Below are positions 8,944 through 17,519 of a DNA stretch of 64,000 bases, one piece after another. How positions within the stretch are numbered: the stretch's first letter is position 1; every line of letters starts with the position of its first letter. The notes under the pieces are model-generated. The model was not told where the DNA came from, did not search any database, and was given only the letters and a program-made list of their open reading frames with translations. The DNA is from Granulosicoccus sp045106855. GTDB lineage: Bacteria > Pseudomonadota > Gammaproteobacteria > Granulosicoccales > Granulosicoccaceae. A program made the translations under genes and the position numbers. The stretch lies in NCBI GenBank assembly GCA_045106855.1, contig JBGCFI010000011.1, forward strand, positions 141,493-205,492. The letters are read 5' to 3'.

Positions 8944-9426
8944 TTAACCTACATACTTGCTAAGCATTGGGTCGGCTGACATCAAAGCGATCATTGAATC
9001 AAGAACTTCTTGACTGCTGACATCTGTAGCGGGGAACAGTTGAACAAAGTTATCATGCATCAATTTGCCAAAATGTTCGCGATCCTGTTGTTCTACTCCG
9101 ATCATGACCGCTACTGCATCAAGAGTTTCGCCCTGACCTAGAGCAACATCAGTGGAATATTCATCAAGCACGTCATCAAACCAGACCATGCTGTCACCGC
9201 CATAGGTCAATGCACCATCAACGCTGCAGCCATTGGTGCCAAAGGTCATGCCGAAGGTAGCATTGCCAGATGTGCCGTTGGTGCTACTTGCCACAAGGTG
9301 GCTGATCAGGCCAGACTGTCCTTGCATCAGGAGGTTGCCCCAGCCACAGTTAGGTCCGCCCGGCGCGTCAGCCATTGCAAAAGAGGATACGCCCAGCAAT
9401 GCTGTTGATAACAACAATTTTTTCAT
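8944..9426 (-). CDS. DUF3015 family periplasmic protein
   Basis: The 160-residue protein has a typical signal peptide (MKKLLLSTALLGVSSFAMA) and the DUF3015 pattern: PNCGWGNLLMQGQ after cleavage, TFGTNGCSVDG in the middle, and the EALDAVAVMIGV-like helix near residue 105. Two conserved cysteines could form a disulfide. The family is common in gammaproteobacteria and has no known function. It is monocistronic: a terminator lies downstream and about 370 bp without a gene lie upstream. Confidence 0.85.
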   Translation of the reverse strand: MKKLLLSTALLGVSSFAMADAPGGPNCGWGNLLMQGQSGLISHLVASSTNGTSGNATFGMTFGTNGCSVDGALTYGGDSMVWFDDVLDEYSTDVALGQGETLDAVAVMIGVEQQDREHFGKLMHDNFVQLFPATDVSSQEVLDSMIALMSADPMLSKYVG

Positions 9427-9795
9427 TGATAAACTCCCGATTATTTAATAGTTTTACAAGCGAGTTACATCAGAACATGTATCTGTGATGATGACAATAT
9501 ACCGAATATTGCCGCTTGTTCCATGGATTGCTGTCAGATCGGCCAAAGTACCTTTTGTATATTGGAGTTTCGGTCAATAAGACGCTGTGAGAGTCTAGCA
9601 GTGTTCTGTACAGATTGTTTCTAGCAAGTGTAACAAAGCATGCAGGACCCAACTGTATTCATACCACACAGGGATAAAATGCACATTGCTTTGCATCGGT
9701 AACTATACTTAAGTACCGATGGTGTGCAATCAACCGTGAAAAATAACCGCTCGCTGCACTTGCAAACTATCTGGCAATGAGTGTCGAAGTTGAGC
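9427..9795. other. Intergenic region upstream of the DUF3015 gene
   Basis: These 369 bases hold the promoter region of the DUF3015 gene and the 3' flank of the acetyltransferase gene. I see no credible coding frame, tRNA or strong hairpin in it. Confidence 0.6.
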
Positions 9796-10218
9796 TTACT
9801 CGTTCAGTGATTTTTTCATAAACCATCGCTCGTGGCCCGGTGGTGCCTGATCAGCACTGTTTTTAAGCTCAGCGAATGTCATGTATCCGAGCTTCAGGTA
9901 AAAAATGCATGAATCTGAACTGGACGTATCCAGCCATGCGCTATGACAGCCTATAGTGCGTGCAGAGGTCTCGGCCCGCTCCATAAGTGATCGACCTATG
10001 CCAGCTCCACGATGGTGCTTCTCCACCCAGAGAATTTTGATCAGTAACCAGCTATAAGATGTACTTGCAACCAGACCGCCGATGATCTGGTCATCGGAAT
10101 CACGTGCAGACAATACGATGTTAGAATTTTTTGCCTGAGTATTTTCTGCCCGCAATGAACTGAGAAGTTTCTCTTCGAGATAAACTGCAATCTCTTCTCC
10201 ACTTTCAACGATCTTCAT
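9796..10218 (-). CDS. GNAT family N-acetyltransferase
   Basis: The 140-residue cytoplasmic protein fits the single-domain GNAT size. The acetyl-CoA binding segment is visible as VEKHHRGAGIGRSLMERAE (RxxGxG motif), followed by AWLDTSSSDSCIFYLKLGY, the C-terminal helix and strand typical of small-molecule or peptide acetyltransferases. The substrate cannot be predicted. It is separated from its neighbours by gaps and may be transcribed alone. Confidence 0.85.
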   Translation of the reverse strand: MKIVESGEEIAVYLEEKLLSSLRAENTQAKNSNIVLSARDSDDQIIGGLVASTSYSWLLIKILWVEKHHRGAGIGRSLMERAETSARTIGCHSAWLDTSSSDSCIFYLKLGYMTFAELKNSADQAPPGHERWFMKKSLNE

Positions 10219-10398
10219 GCTTGTACTTGCTATTGATTGCGCATGATCTCCGGATCAATATCAATTTTAGAAATCGTATGCACTGCTTTACTGAAAACTG
10301 ACTGATTATCTTAATCGTTTGATATCGTTTCGATGATTGGTATCTACACGTCTGCAGCGATAGTTTGTGGATACGCCGAAGGGCTGGTGGTTGCATGA

Positions 10399-11685
10399 CT
10401 ACCCAGCCGGATTACCTAGAAATTCCATTACCATTGCAGCTGTCCATGTGAATGTACTGCCCCCACATGGGTCACCCGTTTCCGGATCGTAGTATTCAGC
10501 AAAACCGGACTGGTTGATGAGTTCGATGCTGGCAGTTTCAATGCGTTGCGCTAATTCTGTGTGCCCGGCAATTCGCAGTCCATCGGCAATCATGTAGTTT
10601 ACTATCAACCAGCTTGGACCGCGCCAATATCGTTTTGCATCGTAATGAGAATCTGCAGGATCATGGCTGGGTACCAGGTAATTTACCTGTTCGCCTAAAA
10701 CACGCACTCTTTGAGCAATTGATGCTGATCGATCGTTGGGTAGTGCTGCGAAAACAGGCAATAGACCACCGACTGATGCGCTATTTACGTGGTCGTGAGA
10801 GGCCCTGTCATAGCAGACATACTGCTGCAGATCGCTGTTCCACAAACTCTGCAACGCAGCTAACCCTGCTGATGCACGTTGCCTGTTGTGTTGCGCTATC
10901 TCTTTATCACCGAGCAGATCAGCAAGTGTCGCCAGATCTGTGCATGAACGGATAAATATCGCGTTAAAACCAGGGTCAACAACTTTGAACGGTGAAGCAT
11001 CGTGCAAAAGAGCGTTATCCCAGTCCAGACTCCGGAAATGCTGTACCAGCCAGATATAGCGATCGTACTGGTCGGAAGTGGGGCGATGTGCCGCATCGGC
11101 ATGCTGTAGATCGCGTCTCTGATAGGGTTGAACACCATTGGTAGGTACGCGATTCAGCGCTGCATCCCAGTCCACCGAGTTATCACGACCCGATTCCCAG
11201 GGATGAATCAGCGCCACAAGGCCAGTGTTTTCCGGGTCTCTGCTTGCGCAGAACCATTGGTGCCAGCGATCAATTTTTACTAACAGTTCCGATGCCTTCA
11301 GTTTAGCCAGATGTTTGTTTTTGGCTCTTTGATAAAGTCTTAATGCGGCGAATCCGGCTACAGGCGGTTGAGTTATACCGGTGGTAGGCACATCCCTGCC
11401 TGTATCCCAGACATCAGGGCCTGGGAAATAACCGTCATCTTGAACGTGAAAGACGATATGTGGCACCATACCATCATCCCATTGGTGCTCGAACAGCGTT
11501 GTCATTTCTTTCCACGCGCGTTCCTCATTGACATGCTGCTGGCCTATAGATACCAGGCAGGAATCCCAATTCCACTGGAATGGATAGAGGCCACTTGTGG
11601 GGACTGTGTAATGGCCGCGATCATTAATCTTGAGAATATCTACTGCACGATCGTACAACCCTTGATGCGTGTTATTAATGGTCAT
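10399..11685 (-). CDS. GH63-like glycoside hydrolase (mannosyl-/glucosylglycerate hydrolase type)
   Basis: The 428-residue (alpha/alpha)6-barrel protein resembles the GH63 C-terminal catalytic domain used by mannosylglycerate and glucosylglycerate hydrolases. Motifs include FQWNWDSC (residues 36-43), HPWESGRDNS with the likely general acid D168, and SGFAEYYDPETG with the likely base E397. It has no signal peptide, so it acts in the cytoplasm. It is the last gene of the sugar ABC operon, 95 bp after the ATPase gene. It probably hydrolyses the imported solute, for example glucosylglycerate or mannosylglycerate, which are compatible solutes of marine microbes. A trehalase-like or other alpha-glycosidase activity is the alternative. 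Confidence 0.75.
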   Translation of the reverse strand: MTINNTHQGLYDRAVDILKINDRGHYTVPTSGLYPFQWNWDSCLVSIGQQHVNEERAWKEMTTLFEHQWDDGMVPHIVFHVQDDGYFPGPDVWDTGRDVPTTGITQPPVAGFAALRLYQRAKNKHLAKLKASELLVKIDRWHQWFCASRDPENTGLVALIHPWESGRDNSVDWDAALNRVPTNGVQPYQRRDLQHADAAHRPTSDQYDRYIWLVQHFRSLDWDNALLHDASPFKVVDPGFNAIFIRSCTDLATLADLLGDKEIAQHNRQRASAGLAALQSLWNSDLQQYVCYDRASHDHVNSASVGGLLPVFAALPNDRSASIAQRVRVLGEQVNYLVPSHDPADSHYDAKRYWRGPSWLIVNYMIADGLRIAGHTELAQRIETASIELINQSGFAEYYDPETGDPCGGSTFTWTAAMVMEFLGNPAG

Positions 11686-11780
11686 GGTGTCTTATGTGGA
11701 AATAGATGAATATAGGCTGAAAACCAGCCTGTAGTGCGTGTTGCGAAAATTTTTTTGTTACCGACTAACTTGCGAAGCCA

Positions 11781-12854
11781 TTAGCTAATCGCCAATTCCG
11801 TTTCCGGGTCAAACCAGCGAACTCGATCAGCCTGAGGTGACCATTGCAAGGTATCCCCGGGCTTCACCTGTGCATCACTATCCAGCACTACTCTGAACAA
11901 CTGCTCGTCTACCTTGCAACTGGCTAGTAAGTGCGAACCAAGGGGTTCAAGAATCCTTACCCCTGCTGTAAAGCTGTTTTCCAGTGTTGCGCTGCCATTG
12001 CCTGGTTGGCCATGCACAACGATATCTTCCGGGCGTATGGCGAAATGTATGATTTTTTTACTGCTTTCGGGGCCCTTCACTCGTGCATCGCCCACTGTCC
12101 ACCAGCCATCGCCACTGTTTGTAGCCTGTAAAAAATTCATCGGCGGGTTGCCGATAAACGATCCCACAAAATGTGCCGCCGGATTGCGGTAAACATCGAC
12201 TGCTGAAGAGGCCTGGACAATCTTGCCGCCGTTCATGATGGCAATACGATCGGCCATGCTCATGGCTTCGACCTGATCGTGAGTGACATAGATAGTCGTT
12301 GTTTTACTCTCAGCCAGAACCGTTTTAAGTTCGGCACGCATTTCCATTCTCAACAGTGCATCAAGATTCGACAAAGGCTCATCCATCAATAGCACCGCAG
12401 GTTCTGTGGCCAATGCACGAGCCACTGCGACACGCTGCCTTTGACCGCCGCTTAATTGTCCGGAGTAGCGCTTCAACAAGCTTTCGATATGCATCAGGGT
12501 AGCGGTGCGCTCAACCCGCCTGTTTACCTCGGCATTGTCCAGCTTTGCCATACGCAGGCCGAAGGCAATGTTTTCAAAAACTGTCAGATGCGGGAACACA
12601 GCATAGTTCTGAAAAACCATGGCAATGCCACGATCTTTCGGGGCTAGTTTATCGACACGCCTGTCGCCAATCCACACCTCGCCGGTCGTTGCCGTTTCCA
12701 GTCCGGCAACAATACGTAGCAGCGTAGTTTTTCCGCATCCGGACGCGCCGAGCAAAACCATGAACTCCTGGTCGGCAATGGTCATGTCTATGGAGTGCAG
12801 CGCGTGTGTTTTGCCAAACTGCTTGGCAACGTGTTTAATGTTTATTTCAGCCAT
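11781..12854 (-). CDS. Sugar ABC transporter ATP-binding protein (MalK/UgpC type)
   Basis: This is the ATPase subunit of a CUT1-type importer, 357 residues. Walker A GASGCGKT lies at 36-43, the Q-loop at Q82, the ABC signature LSGGQ at 134-138, and Walker B LLMDEP with D158/E159. The C-terminal about 120 residues form the MOBE/OB regulatory domain (IHFAIRPEDIVVHG). It follows the two permease genes and precedes the GH63-like hydrolase, completing an importer with the binding protein at 14861-16129. MalK-type ATPases drive uptake of oligosaccharides, glycosides or glycerol phosphates. Confidence 0.92.
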   Translation of the reverse strand: MAEINIKHVAKQFGKTHALHSIDMTIADQEFMVLLGASGCGKTTLLRIVAGLETATTGEVWIGDRRVDKLAPKDRGIAMVFQNYAVFPHLTVFENIAFGLRMAKLDNAEVNRRVERTATLMHIESLLKRYSGQLSGGQRQRVAVARALATEPAVLLMDEPLSNLDALLRMEMRAELKTVLAESKTTTIYVTHDQVEAMSMADRIAIMNGGKIVQASSAVDVYRNPAAHFVGSFIGNPPMNFLQATNSGDGWWTVGDARVKGPESSKKIIHFAIRPEDIVVHGQPGNGSATLENSFTAGVRILEPLGSHLLASCKVDEQLFRVVLDSDAQVKPGDTLQWSPQADRVRWFDPETELAIS

Positions 12855-12903
12855 TGCGGTATCCGTCAGTGTTAAGTAAATTGCAAAAAACGCTCAACAG
12901 GCG

Positions 12904-13749
12904 TCATCGATTTGCAATACCCCACATGGAGAAAAGGTACTTGCGTACCAGGAAAATAAATAACAGCGCTGGCAGAACCAGTACAGCGCCGCCAGCAAAT
13001 TTTAAATGCAAGGGAGAGTCTCCCAGACCTTGTAACAGAAACGCGGGAAGGGTTCGGTTCTCGATAGTCAGAACCGCCGCTGCAAACACCTCGTTCCAGG
13101 AAATGACAAAAGCGAATATCGCAGCAGCTGCAATGCCAGGCAGCACCAGTGGAAGAATAACTTTTTTAAAGGCTTCGAAGCGGTTGCAACCTAACGTCCA
13201 GGCAGCTTCCTCCAGCTCAATAGGAATACCGGAAAATAGCGAATAAGTGATCAGTACCGAAAAAGGCAACGCCAGCATCGTATGTACAAAGGCAAGTCCC
13301 AGGATGGAATCATCCAAGCCAATGCGGATGTAAAGCACCGCTAATGGCAAGGCAAGTAAGGGTAGTGGAAACGCTCGGGTCATCAGAACAAGGATTCGAA
13401 AAGTGCCTTTCCCTCTGAAATCAAAACGCGACAGGGCATAACCCGCAGGAGCACCAGCAGCAATGGATAGAATCATGGTAACGGTAGCCACCTTGATCGA
13501 ACTCCACAATGCCTGGCCTACACCTGCATAGTTTATGAAAAATTTCAGACTCTCTGTGTCAAATTCAGGAAGTACTGTCTTGGGGTAGGCAGCGACTGAC
13601 TCAGGCGAAGACAAGGTGTTCACCAGCAATAGATAAATTGGCACCAGAACCCAAAGACAGAGGATTACGACTGCACCTGTAAATACATACCGGTGCCAGG
13701 ATCCTGCAGCCTGGACCGGGCCAGATCCGTAACGATTAACTTCGCTCAT
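12904..13749 (-). CDS. Carbohydrate ABC transporter permease (MalG type)
   Basis: The integral membrane subunit has about 281 residues from ATG 13749, which overlaps the TGA of the preceding permease as ATGA; a longer start at 13800 would overlap further. It has about six transmembrane segments (VFTGAVVILCLWVLVPIYLL is the first). The cytoplasmic EAA loop ELEEAAWTLGCNRFEAFKKV..PL contacts the ATPase. This is the second permease of the CUT1 importer, and translational coupling to the first is likely. Confidence 0.9.
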   Translation of the reverse strand: MSEVNRYGSGPVQAAGSWHRYVFTGAVVILCLWVLVPIYLLLVNTLSSPESVAAYPKTVLPEFDTESLKFFINYAGVGQALWSSIKVATVTMILSIAAGAPAGYALSRFDFRGKGTFRILVLMTRAFPLPLLALPLAVLYIRIGLDDSILGLAFVHTMLALPFSVLITYSLFSGIPIELEEAAWTLGCNRFEAFKKVILPLVLPGIAAAAIFAFVISWNEVFAAAVLTIENRTLPAFLLQGLGDSPLHLKFAGGAVLVLPALLFIFLVRKYLFSMWGIANR

Positions 13750-14594
13750 AGTCGCGCGCCTTTTGGTGTTCTGAGTGCCCACATGATCAACAAGGTACAA
13801 ACGATGGAGATAGCCAGAACGACCAACGCGTAAGCAGCTGCAACGTTCGCATCTTGCAGATCAAATTGCCATGTATAGATTTCGCCCATCAGCACCGGCA
13901 AGTTGGTTCCGCCCAGCGCCACTACAACAGCAAAAACTTCAAATGCCAGAATGACACGTAGAATCATGGCAGTTTGCAGGCTGGGCCTTAGCAAAGGCAG
14001 TGTAACCTTGGTAAAGCGTTTCCATCGACCAGCGCCAAACACCTCGGCGGCTTCATAGTATTCCTTGGGTATCAATCCTATCCCGGCGACCAGTATAACC
14101 AGGACAATGGCGGTAGCCCGCCAGACTTCAGCCAGTAGGATTGCCAGGAAAATCGTCCCTTTGCTTTGATAACCCAGCAGGCTGACGGGTTGTTCTATAA
14201 ACCCGAGAGCTTGCATCATGCTGTTTAGAAAACCGGTTTGTTCAAAAATGCTTAACCAGATGATACCGGCTGCCAGGTCGGATATGCCCAACGGGATTGT
14301 CCAGACATAGAGGATCAAATCGCGACCTCGCTTCATGGCGTTAACCAGCGTCGCCATGTATAGCGCCAGGCAGATTTGAAACGGGACGACGGCCAACGCC
14401 AGTATCAGCGTATTGGTGAATGCCGTATTAAACTTCCAGTGCGATTTCATTTCTATGAAAAAGCTGGACGTAAACTGCCCGGATTCCGTGACAAATGCCT
14501 GCCAGGCTACAAGACCAAACGGGTACAGGAAAAATACGCAGAGAAACAGCGTTGAGGGCAGTAACAGTAAATAGGGGAGACTTTTTGAGTACAT
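13746..14594 (-). CDS. Sugar ABC transporter permease (MalF type)
   Basis: The inner-membrane permease has 282 residues and six predicted helices (YLLLLPSTLFLCVFFLYPFG first). The EAA motif is KEYYEAAEVFGAGRWKRFTKV near residues 177-197. It lies between the solute-binding-protein gene (266 bp upstream, separated by a perfect stem-loop) and the second permease, with which it overlaps by 4 bp. Together with 12904-13749 it forms the membrane channel of the importer. Confidence 0.9.
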   Translation of the reverse strand: MYSKSLPYLLLLPSTLFLCVFFLYPFGLVAWQAFVTESGQFTSSFFIEMKSHWKFNTAFTNTLILALAVVPFQICLALYMATLVNAMKRGRDLILYVWTIPLGISDLAAGIIWLSIFEQTGFLNSMMQALGFIEQPVSLLGYQSKGTIFLAILLAEVWRATAIVLVILVAGIGLIPKEYYEAAEVFGAGRWKRFTKVTLPLLRPSLQTAMILRVILAFEVFAVVVALGGTNLPVLMGEIYTWQFDLQDANVAAAYALVVLAISIVCTLLIMWALRTPKGARL

Positions 14595-14806
14595 AAAAAA
14601 TCCTTCGCATCAGGTGTGCTAACGCGACGATGAATTGGGACATCTGGCTGACAACATCAACAGATGAAAAGTGCTGGTTTACTGTTACAGAAATTAATTC
14701 TTGCTGAGAGATGAATCGAGTTGGTTATTGTTAACGAGAAGGCCATACCGTGGCGATCGGATAACTCGCTACTGCAGCGGGGTGGTAATAGAACTATCAA
14801 CAGGCT

Positions 14807-14842
14807 GGCATAGGGTCAACTGAATAAAGTTGACCCTATGCC
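14807..14842 (-). other. Perfect 14-bp stem-loop between binding-protein and permease genes
   Basis: GGCATAGGGTCAAC (14807-14820) pairs perfectly with GTTGACCCTATGCC (14829-14842) across an 8-nt loop. It sits 18 bp after the binding-protein stop and before the permease genes. No T-run follows on the minus strand, so a partial terminator or mRNA-stabilising hairpin that raises binding-protein yield, as in malE-malF, is the best reading. Confidence 0.75.
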
Positions 14843-14860
14843 CGATCCAGCAGGGCTTGC

Positions 14861-16129
14861 CTAGTCTACCGGGCAAGCGCCTTCCGAAGCTGCATCCGGG
14901 GCCCAGCATGGGGCGCCTGCTTCTTCCATTAGTTTACGAAGTGCATCGGCCTGGTCATCCAGCACAGTGCGGACATCTTGCCCTGCCAATACGATTCTTT
15001 CAAATGAATCAACATAAACGGCGTTGAACTTACCCCCGAGATCTCCCATACCAACCGGCAGCAAGCCCGGGTTTGCATCGGCTGACCCAGACATGGTTGC
15101 TATCGCGCCACCAGCCGCTTGTACCGCAGCAGGCATATCGTCGGGTAACTCGACATCCACTACCGGGAAGAAATTAGTGGCTTTCAGAGTATTGATTTGC
15201 GTCGAAGGCTCTAACAAGTATGACAACAGGGCTTTCGATTCAGCCATATCAGGGGAAGTACCCGGAACCGCGATACCAACAACGACGGGCATAAAGCCTC
15301 GACCGGTTGGTCCTGCAGGTGCTGGAAACGCAACAAAGTCATCAGGGCGTGTGTTGAATGCGTCAGCCAGTCGAGCGGTGTGATCAAATACTACCCAGAC
15401 CTCTTCCGTCAGTAATTGCTCTTGCATAAACGAAAAGTTGGTTGAACCCGGGTTAGTGTAGCTCCACAGTTCCTTGAATTTATTCCAGGCAAGTTCAGCT
15501 TCAGAAGAACGAAATTTGGTGACCATGCTGTTGGTATACGACGGATACAAATAGCCTTGAAAAAAGCGATGTTTCAAACCTTTGGGGCCGGCCGGAAATC
15601 CAAACTTAGGCGAGCCGGTTTTTTCAGCCATGGTCCTGGACCACTCGATTAACTGGTCGTAGCTGAGTGCGTTTATATCTGCACCTTCGGGAAGGTGCTC
15701 TAACGCTTTCTTGTTCGCAGCCATGATATAGGTGGCTTGCATCCAGGGAATGTATTTCTGCTGATCTGTGCCGAGTTTACCTAACTCCAGAAATGTGGAA
15801 TTTACTCCCGCTGTATCAACATCCGATAAATCCGCAAGATCATCAGACAAGGAAATCAGGTTGCCGTGTAAGGAGCCCAGTAAGCCGATTTTGCCAGAAC
15901 CTGCCTCTGATTCTGCATTGACTCGGGTCAACCATGGACCATTGTCGCTGGGTTGAAAATCGACCTCGCCGGAGAATCCTGATAGCACTTGCTCACGCAT
16001 GGCCTGGGCTTCTTCAACCGGTTTAGCCTGTGTTGACCAGAATAAAACGTCTGCCGAGGCTGCACCCGTTGCCAGAAGGGATGCTCCTGTTGCTAACGCG
16101 ATAACCAGGGATTTTTTTTTCACTGTCAT
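14861..16129 (-). CDS. Extracellular sugar/glycoside-binding protein (SBP family 1)
   Basis: This periplasmic binding protein has 422 residues. The signal peptide MTVKKKSLVIALATGASLLA ends near ASADV. The body has the MalE-like cluster B/D layout (SADVLFWSTQAKPVEEAQAM at the mature N-terminus, KFGFPAGPKGLKHRFFQGY in the middle). Two cysteines in the final segment (APCWAPDA and GACPVD) could form a tail disulfide, which is unusual. It is the first gene of the importer operon and is followed by a stem-loop. The adjacent GH63-like hydrolase suggests a small glycoside as ligand. Confidence 0.88.
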   Translation of the reverse strand: MTVKKKSLVIALATGASLLATGAASADVLFWSTQAKPVEEAQAMREQVLSGFSGEVDFQPSDNGPWLTRVNAESEAGSGKIGLLGSLHGNLISLSDDLADLSDVDTAGVNSTFLELGKLGTDQQKYIPWMQATYIMAANKKALEHLPEGADINALSYDQLIEWSRTMAEKTGSPKFGFPAGPKGLKHRFFQGYLYPSYTNSMVTKFRSSEAELAWNKFKELWSYTNPGSTNFSFMQEQLLTEEVWVVFDHTARLADAFNTRPDDFVAFPAPAGPTGRGFMPVVVGIAVPGTSPDMAESKALLSYLLEPSTQINTLKATNFFPVVDVELPDDMPAAVQAAGGAIATMSGSADANPGLLPVGMGDLGGKFNAVYVDSFERIVLAGQDVRTVLDDQADALRKLMEEAGAPCWAPDAASEGACPVD

Positions 16130-16296
16130 AATTTTCTCCGCTCTTATGATGGCCTCTATTGGAAAAGCCGATTTAATAAATACAAGTTGAATTCAGTAAT
16201 CCTTAACTTGCTGTTAACTACGAAAAAGCCGGCATTTACCGGTGAAATCGGTCTGGGTTGAATGGTTTAAACTCAGCAGTGTTCTTGTGTTGATGG

Positions 16297-17349
16297 TTAT
16301 TGCTCTATTGCAGGGGCAGGTCCATGGCTGCCGCGTTCTATCAATGTCGCCGGTACCAGCTGCTGTTGAACACCTTGAGGTGAATCCAGTTTGTCCAATA
16401 CCAGGCCAGCCATCTGTTGCGCTGTTGACCGGATGGATTGATCGAAAGTGGTTAGCCCGGGCGTCGAATAACGCGCTGCAGGTATATTGTCAAAACCGAT
16501 AACTGTCAGAGAGCCCGGTACATCAACACCGAGTACTGCCGCCTGTTCAAGTACACTTAGCGCAAGCTCATCCGTCAATGCAACAATCGCTGTAGGCCGA
16601 TCAGTAGCGCACAGCATGGTATGAATAGCGGCTTCCCAGGATTCACTATCAAAACGAGGTACATGTTGTGTTGTCAAAGTGACCGCATCATCGCCTTTGT
16701 CTTGTATCGCAGTGCGCAGACCTTCTTCTCGATAGCGACGGAACGTCATCGCCTCGGTTATGGACAGCAGGCCAATACGGCGGTGACCGAACTCATACAA
16801 CCAGGCAAAAAGATCAGAAAACGCTTGTTTACCGTCAGAATCTATCCAGCTGTAGCCGCTGTGATCGATGGTCCTGCCGTGAGCTACGAAGGGAAATCCG
16901 CGTTTGACCAGATAATCCACGCGTTCATCTTCTTCAGCAATACGCGTCAGGACCATGGCATCAGCCCGACCCGACTCAACGATATGCTGTAGAACCGTTA
17001 ATTCTGTCTGCGCACTGGTAACCGTTGTCATGAATAAATCACGGCCACGCTCTGCAAGACCGGTACTCAGACCAACGATGTACTCGCCAAGGAAGGGGTC
17101 GAATATCGGAGATTCTCTTAGTGGCAACAGATAACCGACAAATCCGCTTCGCCCGCTAACCAGCATTTTGCCGGCAACATTAGGCACATATTCGGCGGCC
17201 TCCGCTGCCTTGATTACTCGCGTTCGAGTCGCCTCGGCGACATCGGAATACCCCCCGAGTGCTCTGGACACCGTTGTTATGGATAGTCCCAGTTCGGCTG
17301 CCAGGCCTTTCAGTGTTCCTTTCTTTGGGGCAGTTATTTCCATGCTCAT
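16297..17349 (-). CDS. LacI family transcriptional regulator
   Basis: The 350-residue repressor carries the N-terminal LacI helix-turn-helix and hinge (LAAELGLSITTVSRALGG, then YVPNVAGKMLVSGRSG) within residues 14-65, followed by a periplasmic-binding-protein-like sensor domain (about 65-340) with TDELALSVLEQAAVLGVDVP and TVIGFDNIPAA. It lies upstream of the sugar importer operon in the same orientation, 167 bp from the binding-protein gene, and probably represses it until the imported glycoside or its breakdown product binds. A good LacI-type palindrome upstream of its own start (17417-17432) suggests autoregulation. Confidence 0.9.
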   Translation of the reverse strand: MSMEITAPKKGTLKGLAAELGLSITTVSRALGGYSDVAEATRTRVIKAAEAAEYVPNVAGKMLVSGRSGFVGYLLPLRESPIFDPFLGEYIVGLSTGLAERGRDLFMTTVTSAQTELTVLQHIVESGRADAMVLTRIAEEDERVDYLVKRGFPFVAHGRTIDHSGYSWIDSDGKQAFSDLFAWLYEFGHRRIGLLSITEAMTFRRYREEGLRTAIQDKGDDAVTLTTQHVPRFDSESWEAAIHTMLCATDRPTAIVALTDELALSVLEQAAVLGVDVPGSLTVIGFDNIPAARYSTPGLTTFDQSIRSTAQQMAGLVLDKLDSPQGVQQQLVPATLIERGSHGPAPAIEQ

Positions 17350-17416
17350 CTGGCCAATAGGCGAGGGGTAGCAGAATTATTGGTAGATTGTTGCCGTTTC
17401 GTCACAGGCTTTTGCT

Positions 17417-17432
17417 TCCAAAACGTTTCGGA
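17417..17432. promoter_or_regulatory. LacI-family operator candidate
   Basis: TCCAAAAC followed directly by GTTTCGGA is a 16-bp palindrome with one mismatch pair and the central CG and flanking A/T expected of LacI/GalR-family operators. It lies 68 bp upstream of the lacI-type gene and 88 bp upstream of the divergent ClC gene. Confidence 0.55.
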
Positions 17433-17440
17433 TTGAAGGT

Positions 17441-17472
17441 ATCACGTATTTCTCGATTTGCAAATACGTGAT
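17441..17472. promoter_or_regulatory. Perfect 11-bp inverted repeat upstream of the ClC gene
   Basis: ATCACGTATTT (17441-17451) and AAATACGTGAT (17462-17472) are perfect inverted arms 10 bp apart, ending 47 bp before the ClC start. They could be an operator for an unidentified dimeric regulator with half-sites about two helical turns apart, or an RNA stem-loop in the leader. Confidence 0.5.
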
Positions 17473-17519
17473 GAACTAATATTTTTTGCGATTGATCGCG
17501 GGAGGGTCTACCGTGGTGT

